From Ktedonosporobacter rubrisoli (GTDB lineage: Bacteria > Chloroflexota > Ktedonobacteria > Ktedonobacterales > Ktedonobacteraceae): 64,000 bases of DNA. The translations under genes and the position numbers were made by a program. The notes beneath the pieces are model-generated. The model made no database searches, had not been told where the DNA came from, and saw only the letters and a list, made by a program, of their open reading frames with translations. Each line of letters starts with the position of its first letter. The first letter of the stretch is position 1. Positions 35,109 to 42,877 of this stretch are shown piece after piece. Location of the stretch: positions 4,402,001-4,466,000 of the forward strand of contig NZ_CP035758.1 in the NCBI RefSeq assembly GCF_004208415.1, written 5' to 3'.

Positions 35109-36602
35109 ATGAGATGTCCAAGGTGTGGGAATGAGATTAGCCCAGGAGAGGCATTCTGTGGGCAGTGCGGAGCTCCAAGCGTGCCATCTTCGCATGAGAC
35201 ACAAATGGTGAACCGCTCCTCTCTATCCCATGGACTACCAGGCCCTGAAAATACGCGTTCTCCTCTCAGGCCATCACAATCTAATCTCTATAATCCGAGG
35301 ACGCAAATCCCGCCGGAACAGCAAAGTTTTAACAACCGTTCTTCGGCTCGTTATCCTGCCTTCGGCCCTAACCAGCCTAGCAGCATTAACAACCGTTCTT
35401 CGGCTCGTTATCCCGCCCTCGGCTCCGGGCAATCTGGACAGTTTACTAACCGTTCTTCGGCTCGTTATCCTACGCCGGGCGCTAGCCAGCCTAGCAGTAT
35501 TAACAATCGTTCTTCGGCCCGCTATCCCGCCTTCGGCCCCGCTCAACAAGCCTTTGGACAAAATCCTCAGTCTTCGCTGAGTAACCCCAATCAACGAACG
35601 GGGTTCTATCACGATGCCACAGAAGCTCTTGAGCTGCCACCTACAACAACGGGGCGCTTGTCGCCTCAGGGCTACCAGCAATCGCAGGCTCCTGGCACAT
35701 CTGTCCCTCATAGCCCTTCATGGCCCGGCATACAGGCCATGCCTGCCGCCTATGGCTCTCAGTCTCAGCATTTCCAGGCAAGCGTTGGTAATTATGCGCC
35801 ACCAGTACAACCTCAACCTCCTGTCACGCCAGGAGTTGGCTACGATTACAGCAACTACGGCTCCTTCCCTTCTCGTGCGCAAAAATCATCAAGCAGCCCA
35901 ACTGCCCTGATTATTTGTGTGACGATACTTGTTCTTGTTATCAGCACAGTTGGCCTGACAGCCCTATTTATCAAAAACTCCTCACAGGGTCAGAATACTG
36001 CGGCAGCGCCCACGACGACAGCTGTGGCCACAACTGCTCCCGAGGCAACACCAACCATGCAGCCTTCGCCGACAGAGCAGCCTTCGCCAACGGCTATGCC
36101 ATCGCCCTCCGCTGTACCAACTGTACCAGCTGACAATGGTTTCTTATGGTGCGGCTCCGAATGTACAGGCTATGGTTTCTCTACAGAGTATCCGGCTAAC
36201 TGGCAACCCGGTGCGGCCGCTAACAATACGGGGGTGCAATTCTCTAATCCGGCTCAGCCCAACACATATGCTGCCTTCAAGGCGCCTGGCCCGACATCCA
36301 GTCCAGCCAGCGATATAGTCAGTAATGATCTCCAGGAAAACTTTGCCTCACAGCAAGGCTATACTCCCCCTACGTCTATGTCAACGACGACAATTAGCGG
36401 CGAGACCTGGGCCACTACTGTGGCTTACTATCAAGGCGATACAGAAAAAGAGAGGGTCGCCATTTATGCAACTGTCCATCAGGGCAGCGCCTATATTATT
36501 GAGTTGCAGGCCCCCGACTCTTCTTTTGATAGTATAAATACGCAGTTTTTTAGCAATATGCTCAGTCGATACCAGTTCATAACTGGGACGCCCACAGCCT
36601 AG
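35109..36602 (+). CDS. Zinc-ribbon membrane protein with 19-residue tandem repeats
   Basis: A 497-residue protein. The N-terminal zinc ribbon has Cys3, Cys6, Cys17 and Cys20 (CPRCG...CGQCG). A low-complexity cytoplasmic region follows with four 19-residue repeats starting NNRSSARYP (DNA 35331-35558). One membrane helix lies near residues 265-290 (LIICVTILVLVISTVGL), then a Thr/Pro/Ala-rich stalk and an extracytoplasmic C-terminal domain of about 145 residues (GYGFSTEYPANWQPG...) resembling PsbP/Mog1-type folds used as sensor domains. Such architecture is typical of Ktedonobacteria accessory membrane proteins of unknown role. The frame opens at 35076, but only the ATG at 35109 has a GAGG nearby and gives the zinc ribbon at the terminus. 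Confidence 0.75.
   Translation: MRCPRCGNEISPGEAFCGQCGAPSVPSSHETQMVNRSSLSHGLPGPENTRSPLRPSQSNLYNPRTQIPPEQQSFNNRSSARYPAFGPNQPSSINNRSSARYPALGSGQSGQFTNRSSARYPTPGASQPSSINNRSSARYPAFGPAQQAFGQNPQSSLSNPNQRTGFYHDATEALELPPTTTGRLSPQGYQQSQAPGTSVPHSPSWPGIQAMPAAYGSQSQHFQASVGNYAPPVQPQPPVTPGVGYDYSNYGSFPSRAQKSSSSPTALIICVTILVLVISTVGLTALFIKNSSQGQNTAAAPTTTAVATTAPEATPTMQPSPTEQPSPTAMPSPSAVPTVPADNGFLWCGSECTGYGFSTEYPANWQPGAAANNTGVQFSNPAQPNTYAAFKAPGPTSSPASDIVSNDLQENFASQQGYTPPTSMSTTTISGETWATTVAYYQGDTEKERVAIYATVHQGSAYIIELQAPDSSFDSINTQFFSNMLSRYQFITGTPTA
35331..35558 (+). repeat. Four tandem 57-bp coding repeats
   Basis: Copies start at 35331, 35388, 35445 and 35502; each encodes a 19-residue unit with RSSARYP constant. 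The core AACCGTTCTTCGGCTCGTTATCC is nearly the same in all four, and the variable part encodes Gly/Pro/Gln/Ser. In-frame period allows copy-number change without frameshift. Confidence 0.9.
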
Positions 36603-36614
36603 TACGGAGGCTCT

Positions 36615-38120
36615 GTGAAATATTTTTTGCTCATTCTTGTCTTCATCGGTGGTATGACCAGCCTTGCACTCGAAATGTGTGCTTCACGGCTCCTTGGCGC
36701 CTATTTCGGTACCTCGCTCTATATCTGGGCCGCGCTTATCGGCCTAATCCTGATCTACCTCACTGTCGGCTATTTTCTTGGTGGCCGGTTGGCGGATCGC
36801 TATCCTTCTGAACGCTTTCTCTGCGTTGTCACGGCAATAGCCGCGCTGACAACTTCGCTCATCCCGTTTGTGAGTCCGGCTATCCTGTCCTGGTCGGTAA
36901 CTGCGATGGAGCAAATATCGGTTAGCGCATTTTTAAGCTCTTTGCTCGGAACGATCCTGCTGTTCGCCATTCCAGTAACGCTGCTTGGCCTGGTCTCACC
37001 TTTCGCCCTACGCCTCGCCACAAAAGATATTGCCCGCACTGGCCGCATTAGCGGTTCTCTCTATGCGATCTCAACCTTTGGAAGCATTCTAGGCTCGTTC
37101 CTACCGGTCCTCTGGCTCATTCCTACCTTCGGTGTGCGACGCACACTGCTTATCTTTGGCGTATTGCTCTTTGCAGCATCCCTCTGGGGCTTGCGTCCGC
37201 TCTGGCGCCCAGCCTTTGCCATCTCGCTTATTTTACTGGTTCTGCCCCTGGGACCACTTAAAAATATTCCTTATTTAAAGTATGAGCAGGAATCGCTCTA
37301 CAACTATATCCAGGTTACTCAGCTTCCTGATGGAACCCGGCAGCTTATCCTAAATGAAGGGCAGGCTATCCACTCCATCTACTATCCAAATCAGAATAGG
37401 ATACTTACCGGTTGGTACTGGGATTATTTTCTAGCAGCTCCCTACTTTAATAAAGGCTTTACGCCCCAACAGTTGCATCGCGTTGGGATCATCGGTCTGG
37501 CTGGAGGAACTATCGCCCATCAGTTTACGCAGGTCTATGGTCCAGTAGCGATTGATGGCGTCGAAATTGATCCTGCAATCGTTGAGGCCGGGCGCAAATA
37601 TTTCGGTATGACCGAGCCCAATCTACACGTTTATAGCCAGGATGGGCGCGCATTTTTAGCCACTACCCATGAGAAATATGATCTTGTCGCTATCGATGCC
37701 TTTGAGCAACCTTATATTCCTTTCCAGCTCACAACACAGGAGTTTTTTACACAGATTCGCGAACATCTTTCCGCAAACGGTGTCGTTGTCCTTAATACTG
37801 CCCACACCACTACTGATTTCAGGCTAGTGCAGGCATTTGTCAACACCATGAGCACTGTCTTCCCCAGCGTCTATACCTTCAATGTTCCCGGGACTTTCAA
37901 TACGGAGATCATGGCCACCATGCAACCAACTTCTATCGAGACGTTGCGCGCAAACCTTACCCAATTGCCAGCCGATACAGTTATGGGAAAGGTAGCCAAC
38001 GAAGTCTTACCAGTAGTCGAGCAGGGCCATGCCAATGGCGGACTTGTCTTTACCGACGATCGCGCTCCGATCGAGCAGATCACTGATCAATTGCTGCTGG
38101 ACTATATAGAACATCCGTAA
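36615..38120 (+). CDS. Membrane-bound spermidine synthase-like protein
   Basis: A 501-residue protein with about eight membrane helices in residues 1-215 (e.g. FLLILVFIGGMTSLALEM, then AALIGLILIYLTVGYF) and a cytoplasmic Rossmann domain like spermidine synthase in the C-terminal half: GIIGLAGGTIAHQF is the SAM-binding loop, VEIDPAIVEAGRKYF follows and DLVAIDAFEQPYIPF carries the acidic active-site region. Such fused proteins occur in many bacteria; substrates are mostly unknown. GTG start at 36615 with ACGGAGG before it, 12 bases after the previous stop, so the two genes are probably cotranscribed. Confidence 0.85.
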   Translation: MKYFLLILVFIGGMTSLALEMCASRLLGAYFGTSLYIWAALIGLILIYLTVGYFLGGRLADRYPSERFLCVVTAIAALTTSLIPFVSPAILSWSVTAMEQISVSAFLSSLLGTILLFAIPVTLLGLVSPFALRLATKDIARTGRISGSLYAISTFGSILGSFLPVLWLIPTFGVRRTLLIFGVLLFAASLWGLRPLWRPAFAISLILLVLPLGPLKNIPYLKYEQESLYNYIQVTQLPDGTRQLILNEGQAIHSIYYPNQNRILTGWYWDYFLAAPYFNKGFTPQQLHRVGIIGLAGGTIAHQFTQVYGPVAIDGVEIDPAIVEAGRKYFGMTEPNLHVYSQDGRAFLATTHEKYDLVAIDAFEQPYIPFQLTTQEFFTQIREHLSANGVVVLNTAHTTTDFRLVQAFVNTMSTVFPSVYTFNVPGTFNTEIMATMQPTSIETLRANLTQLPADTVMGKVANEVLPVVEQGHANGGLVFTDDRAPIEQITDQLLLDYIEHP

Positions 38121-38214
38121 GTATTGACAGTCTCCAAATTGTAATGTAATGTGTCACGGGCCATAAGTTACGGTACCGGTAGAAGATCCTAGAAAGCTGA
38201 GAGGAAACATCACT

Positions 38215-39542
38215 ATGGTGGTAGTTGCAGTTATCGGAGCACAATGGGGAGACGAAGGCAAGGGCAAAATAGTTGATGAACTAGCCATGAGCGCCGATTT
38301 CGTCGTACGTTACCAGGGCGGCAGCAATGCAGGTCACCGGGTAGTACATGAGAAAGGTGAATTTTCCTTCCGCCTCGTCCCATCCGGTATTCTCTATCCC
38401 AATACCACATGTGTTATCGGAAATGGCGTCGTGGTCGATCCCAAGGGTCTGATTCAGGAAATGGAAGAGTTGGAACGCCAGGATGTCGATATTTCACGGC
38501 TCTATATCAGCGAACGCGCGCATGTAGTTATGCCCTATCATTTCTTGCTCGATAGGCTAGAAGAAGAGGCGCGCGGGGCAGAAAAATTTGATAGCGCTTT
38601 ACGAGGCATCGGTCCCGCTTATGTGGATAAGCATGCCCGTAATGGTATTCGTATGGCCGATCTGCTTGACGTCGATACTTTCCGCGCCAAACTTTCTACT
38701 ATTCTACACCAGAAGAACCGTATGATTACGCAAATCTATAGCCAGCCCCCCTCTCGCTGGAAGAAATTCATGGAGAGTATTTTGGCTATGGATTGCGTCT
38801 GCATTCCCACATCGCCGATACCCAGAAGATGCTTCATGATGCTTTGTTTGACCGCAAGGTCATTTTGCTAGAAGGTGCGCAGGGAGCACTTCTTGATATC
38901 GACTTTGGTACCTATCCGTTCGTTACTTCTTCCTCTACCATGGCGGCCAACGCTGCCGTTGGGGCCGGCCTTCCTCCTCGCTCTATCAATCGTGTCGTTG
39001 GTGTATACAAGGCCTATAATACGCGCGCCGGCAGCGGCCCTATGCCAACAGGCCTCTTCAATTCTATGGGCCAGGAAATGCGTAAGCGCGGCCATGAATA
39101 TGGCCTTCATGCGGGACGAGAGCGGCGCTGCGGCTGGTTCGATGCTGTGGCGGGACGCTTCGTGGCTCAACTTAACGGGCTTGACGCTGCTGTGATTACT
39201 AAGCTGGATGTTCTCGATACCTTCTCCACTGTCAAAATCTGTACAGCCTATAATCTGCGCGGCTCTATTATCCATAGCATACCGGCTAATCTTAGCGATT
39301 TTGCTGCCTGTGAACCTATTTATGAAGAGCTAGAAGGCTGGCAATGCAGCACCACGGGCATCAGTTCTTACGACGATCTACCCGCAGCGGCAAAGACTTA
39401 TCTTAAACGTCTTGAAGAACTTTTGGAGACTCCAATAGCAATGATTTCTGTAAGCCCTCAGAGAGGCAAAACTATTCAGTTACAAGATGTTCTGGCTGAG
39501 CCGGAGCCCGATACCTACCATCCCAGACATACCTTGAATTAG
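38215..39542 (+). CDS. purA: Adenylosuccinate synthetase, frameshifted as given
   Basis: PurA converts IMP, aspartate and GTP to adenylosuccinate. Frame 1 (38215 to about 38751) starts VVAVIGAQWGDEGKGKI with the GTP loop and His in NAGHRVV; frame 2 (from about 38752) continues LSLEEIHGEYFGYGL to EGAQGALLDIDFGTYPFVTSS and the GTP-base motif ITKLDVL. The break lies in a run of six Cs at 38746-38751. One additional C restores a 442-residue protein of normal length and sequence. As written, frame 1 would end at 38871 with an unrelated tail. A sequencing undercall is the most likely cause; a minus-one slip at CCC-CCC would give the same product. The ATG at 38215 has GAGAGGAA nine bases upstream. 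Confidence 0.9.
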
Positions 39543-39599
39543 GCATGCTATCTCTACTTGGCGCTTTGGATTTTTCTCACTATTTCTTACTTATATAGC

Positions 39600-39642
39600 A
39601 CGCCAGGCGGCAGAACCCCTCTGGAGATCCTCCTCCTGGCGT
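39600..39642. terminator. Bidirectional terminator between purA and cysC
   Basis: ACGCCAGG (39600-39607) pairs with CCTGGCGT (39635-39642); convergent genes flank it. Confidence 0.55.
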
Positions 39643-39652
39643 TATGAGATGC

Positions 39653-40210
39653 TTACATACGTAGCATATTGCTCCTGTCCACCTCCAGATATCCTAGCTC
39701 CTCTAGCTTCCTAAAGATGCGGGAGATACTTTCCTCAACAGTTTCCTTGTCGGTCTCTATGATGAGTTCTGGCTGGACAGGCACCTCATAGGGATCATCT
39801 ACGCCTGTAAACTCTTTCTTCTTGCCCTCCTTCACAAGGCGATAAAGCCCTTTCACGTCGCGCTGGCTACAAACTTCAAGCGGACATTTTACATAAATCT
39901 CGACAAAGTTACCAATCGTCTGGCGGGCCCACCGACGTGTCTGGCTATAGGGAGAAATGGCAGCTACGATACAGACAACATCATTGCGCGTAAGCAGGCT
40001 GGCCACAAAAGCAATGCGCTTGCCGTTGATGTCGCGATCCTCACGACTAAAGCCAAGACCTTTGCTCAAATTGGTGCGCACGATGTCCCCGTCCAAGAGT
40101 TCCACATTGCATCCCCGTGTCCTCAAACGATCCTCCATGGCTCGCGCCAGCGTGCTCTTCCCGGCCCCCGATAGTCCTGTAAACCAGAGCGTAAAACCTG
40201 GACCCATCAT
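39653..40210 (-). CDS. cysC: Adenylyl-sulfate kinase
   Basis: A 185-residue APS kinase making 3'-phosphoadenylyl sulfate from APS and ATP. The P-loop GLSGAGKST spans residues 12-20; LDGDIVRTNLSKGLGFSREDRD holds the APS-binding segment, and FVEIYVKCPLEVC and RDVKGLYR are typical. The frame is open to 40255, but AGGAG six bases before the ATG at 40210 sets the start; the extra 15 residues (tryptophan-rich) are not conserved. No sulfurylase or sulfate transporter gene lies beside it, so it may serve sulfation rather than assimilation. Confidence 0.92.
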   Translation of the reverse strand: MMGPGFTLWFTGLSGAGKSTLARAMEDRLRTRGCNVELLDGDIVRTNLSKGLGFSREDRDINGKRIAFVASLLTRNDVVCIVAAISPYSQTRRWARQTIGNFVEIYVKCPLEVCSQRDVKGLYRLVKEGKKKEFTGVDDPYEVPVQPELIIETDKETVEESISRIFRKLEELGYLEVDRSNMLRM

Positions 40211-40393
40211 TACATCTCCTTCTTCAATTATCCACCACCAGGGCTCAAAGTTCATTAGAAGCCTGTTTCTGGCAGATATTCACTTTTTTTCATATATATT
40301 GTAACTACTGTTACATATCATTACAAGAATATCGACAAGTCGGGCTATTTCTTAAGCAGCTAGCAGAGCATAGGTCGAGCAAGAGTAGGGAAG

Positions 40394-40419
40394 AGATCAG
40401 ATTTTTACACACCTGATCT
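40394..40419 (-). terminator. Terminator after the MFS transporter gene
   Basis: AGATCAG (40394-40400) pairs with CTGATCT (40413-40419), loop AT-rich, located just beyond the stop at 40441. Confidence 0.55.
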
Positions 40420-40440
40420 ATGGCCTCCATCTCACTTTAC

Positions 40441-41718
40441 TCATGCATCATTTGCCTTTTCCGCAGCCTGGTGGATGCGCACGGCGGGGCTAGCCAGCAT
40501 AACCGAGATGATTGCCAGAATAACGATTAACGCGCCAGCCCAATAGGGCGTAGCATGGCCAAGCTGAACATAGAGCAGACCACCAAATAGCGGTCCCAAA
40601 ATCATTGCCAGCGACTGCATCGACTGGCTAGCTCCGCCAATCAAACCTTGCTGGTGAGGCCCGGCCAGGTGCGAGGTCAGGCTGCGTAGCGCATTCTCCA
40701 CAAGACCTCCTGCACCGGCGAAGACAACTACCCCCATAATAAGCAGAAGTGGTGAAGCAATCAGCGCAACAGAGCCAATCAGGATATAGCTAAGGACAAC
40801 TAACACGAGAGAGCCAATAGACAACTTTACGCCACCAAAGATAGGTAGCAGTCTGCCCACAAGTACACCCTGCACGAGAATATCAACTACACCAACAGCT
40901 GTTACAACGATGCCGGCAGCAGTGGCATCCCAGCCCAGGCTATCCTTTAGCAGGACAGTCAGGATTGCCCCCATACTGGCAAATGGAAAGTAATAAAAGA
41001 AGCCAGCCAGCAGGAGCCAGCGCAAGTGGGCAAAGGTAAACACTCCGCCTAATTGTTTAAATGGGTTGAGATCCTGCAGGCTAATTGTGAGCCTGCGATG
41101 CTCTTGCGGCAAACTCTCAGGTAGAAAGAAGAAGCCCCAGGCAATATCAAGCAGGATAACAAGGGCTGCAACCAGAAATGGCACACTATAGTTGACAGTT
41201 GCTAACAAGCCACCAAGGCTGGGGCCAATGATAAGGCCAACTCCGGAAAAGCCTCCGATGAGTCCAAAGTATTTCCCTCGTTCTTCCGGCTCAGTGATAT
41301 CCGCGATATAGGCAAAGATAACGCTAAAGTTACCACCCGTCAGGCCATCGATAATCCTGCCAAGAAAAAGCAGCAAGAGCGAGTTCCCCAGTCCAAAGAG
41401 CAGGTAGCCAACCACGGAGCCCAACAAACAAATGAGCAGGATCGGACGACGCCCAAAGCGATCGCTCAATAATCCCAGGGCTGGGGCAGCAAGAAGCTGA
41501 CTGATACCATAGCTCGAAGTCAGAAAAGCCACAACGAGGGCAAGATTTTGCGGATCATCCAGATGCTGCAAGGTCATAAACGGTACTACAGGATTGATAA
41601 TAGTCATGCCCATGGTATTGAGGCAGGCAACGACCACGAGAAAGAAGATGGCTTTGCGCCCGGGAGCAGGTGTCTTGCTCTCAGAGGCATGTCGAACATC
41701 AGGGTTAGAGGCATTCAT
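40441..41718 (-). CDS. Major facilitator superfamily (MFS) efflux-type transporter
   Basis: A 425-residue, 12-helix transporter. The drug:H+ antiporter motif A is GLLSDRFGRRP between helices 2 and 3; helix 1 (FFLVVVACLNTMGMTII) and the NPVVPF segment resemble the TetA/MdtG group. Specificity cannot be told. GAGGAGG lies seven bases before the ATG, and the start overlaps the stop codon of a 48-codon leader frame (ATGA), so its translation is probably coupled to that frame. A terminator follows at 40394-40419. Confidence 0.88.
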   Translation of the reverse strand: MNASNPDVRHASESKTPAPGRKAIFFLVVVACLNTMGMTIINPVVPFMTLQHLDDPQNLALVVAFLTSSYGISQLLAAPALGLLSDRFGRRPILLICLLGSVVGYLLFGLGNSLLLLFLGRIIDGLTGGNFSVIFAYIADITEPEERGKYFGLIGGFSGVGLIIGPSLGGLLATVNYSVPFLVAALVILLDIAWGFFFLPESLPQEHRRLTISLQDLNPFKQLGGVFTFAHLRWLLLAGFFYYFPFASMGAILTVLLKDSLGWDATAAGIVVTAVGVVDILVQGVLVGRLLPIFGGVKLSIGSLVLVVLSYILIGSVALIASPLLLIMGVVVFAGAGGLVENALRSLTSHLAGPHQQGLIGGASQSMQSLAMILGPLFGGLLYVQLGHATPYWAGALIVILAIISVMLASPAVRIHQAAEKANDA

Positions 41719-41861
41719 CGAGCAACCTCCTCGCCGTCGCTCCTTCTGACATACATTAATGAGAGTAGTGCAACGCTTTCAATTGTCGAGACGCTACAGC
41801 TTATTAGCACTTCAGCTAGTGCTAAGCAGGTAAGGCGTACCGTAGCCAAGTTTAATTTCAT
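41715..41861 (-). CDS. Leader ORF translationally coupled to the MFS transporter
   Basis: A 48-codon frame with AAGGAAG five bases before its ATG at 41861. It ends with TGA overlapping the ATG of the MFS gene. The peptide is hydrophobic in the middle (LTCLALAEVLISC) and has no family. The mRNA has GTACCGTAG (41901-41893) before the leader's ribosome-binding site, complementary to CTACGGTAC in codons 6-9 (41845-41837), and a hairpin TTAGCACT/AGTGCTAA (41825-41804) inside the frame. This layout is that of translational attenuators of drug-efflux genes, but the sequence alone does not prove it. A longer in-frame upstream start (41927) lacks a ribosome-binding site. Confidence 0.55.
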   Translation of the reverse strand: MKLNLATVRLTCLALAEVLISCSVSTIESVALLSLMYVRRSDGEEVAR

Positions 41862-41901
41862 AGAATCTTCCTTGCTTGTTTTTAGATTGCTTCTACGGTA
41901 C
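41804..41901 (-). promoter_or_regulatory. Leader RNA structures upstream of the MFS gene
   Basis: Long-range complement GTACCGTAG (41901-41893) with CTACGGTAC (41845-41837) brackets the leader's ribosome-binding site and start; TTAGCACT (41825-41818) pairs with AGTGCTAA (41811-41804) around a six-base loop. Both are perfect. Confidence 0.5.
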
Positions 41902-42154
41902 TTGTTAGCTGGATGAGTCAGCATCATCTAGCCGGATGATTCGCACCACCCGGGGATCATTCCTATTCTTCAAGACAAGGGGATATTCTAGCAAGCAAGA
42001 GGCATTATATGAATAGCTTAAGGAGAAGTAAGGGCAGAGCGGGATTTTCTAGCCGTCACCTTTGTCCCCCAACAGGCGGCTTGCGCAACTTTCTACTACG
42101 AGGCGCAAAGTAAGTGTTCCCCAACACACAGAGCAAGAGCCAGATGAAGCAAGA

Positions 42155-42877
42155 TTATCCCAACGGTTTTTTGGCCATAGCCGCGCCACTTCGTGGGAAG
42201 CGCGCAGGGCAAAGCTTTTGCTGCTCCCAGACAAGAAGGCGGCGCCCATCTGCCAGGCCCGGCAATTTCACAGGTATATCAGACTTGAGCAAAGTCCCTA
42301 GCTGGATTGCAGCACGCTTCCCCAGCGCCAGCTCCTCAGTCAACTCGCCCTTCTTGGGCAAAATAATCAGGCCGCCCACCCGGCAATACGGCGCGCTATA
42401 TTCTAATAAAGAGGAAAGTGATGCTACGGCCCGGGCAGTTACCACATCAAACGAGGCCCGATACGCGGGAGTGTGAGCCAATTCTTCCGCCCGCCCATGA
42501 ATAGCCTCAACCCCATCCAGGCCTAACGCCTCAATCATATGCCGGAGAAAGTTTACTTTCTTGCCCGTAGCTTCCAGCAGCGTTACCCTCCATCGAGGAG
42601 ACACTATCTTTAGAGGTAGCCCTGGGAAACCAGCGCCAGAACCGATATCAAGCAGGCGGGTATCTGGCGCGCGATATGCAGCGAGCAAAGACAACGAATC
42701 GAGGAAGTGTTTTAATAACACTTCCTCAGAATCTGTGATAGCCGTAAGGTTTACACGAGTATTCCAGTCAAGCAAAGCTTGTTGATAATACACAAGCTGC
42801 TCAATCTGCTGGCTGCTTAAATCAAGATCAAGTTCGTGCAATCCCTCAACGAAGGCAGCCGATAAATTTTCAGACAT
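42155..42877 (-). CDS. rsmG: 16S rRNA (guanine527-N7)-methyltransferase
   Basis: A 240-residue RsmG (GidB) methyltransferase, which methylates G527 of 16S rRNA with SAM. The SAM loop is LLDIGSGAGFPGLPLKI, with EATGKKVNFLRHM, the GRAEE segment and VTARAVASL following. The C-terminus is slightly extended and ends KKPLG. Its ATG directly abuts the stop codon of the VWA gene (42878), so it is translated in the same operon. In many bacteria rsmG lies with mnmG and parAB near the origin; that is not the case here. Confidence 0.92.
   Translation of the reverse strand: MSENLSAAFVEGLHELDLDLSSQQIEQLVYYQQALLDWNTRVNLTAITDSEEVLLKHFLDSLSLLAAYRAPDTRLLDIGSGAGFPGLPLKIVSPRWRVTLLEATGKKVNFLRHMIEALGLDGVEAIHGRAEELAHTPAYRASFDVVTARAVASLSSLLEYSAPYCRVGGLIILPKKGELTEELALGKRAAIQLGTLLKSDIPVKLPGLADGRRLLVWEQQKLCPARFPRSGAAMAKKPLG

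Noticed and set aside
35331..35558. Regularly spaced 57-bp repeats considered as a CRISPR array
   Set aside because: Repeats are in-frame and coding, the spacers are not unique sequence, and no cas genes are present.
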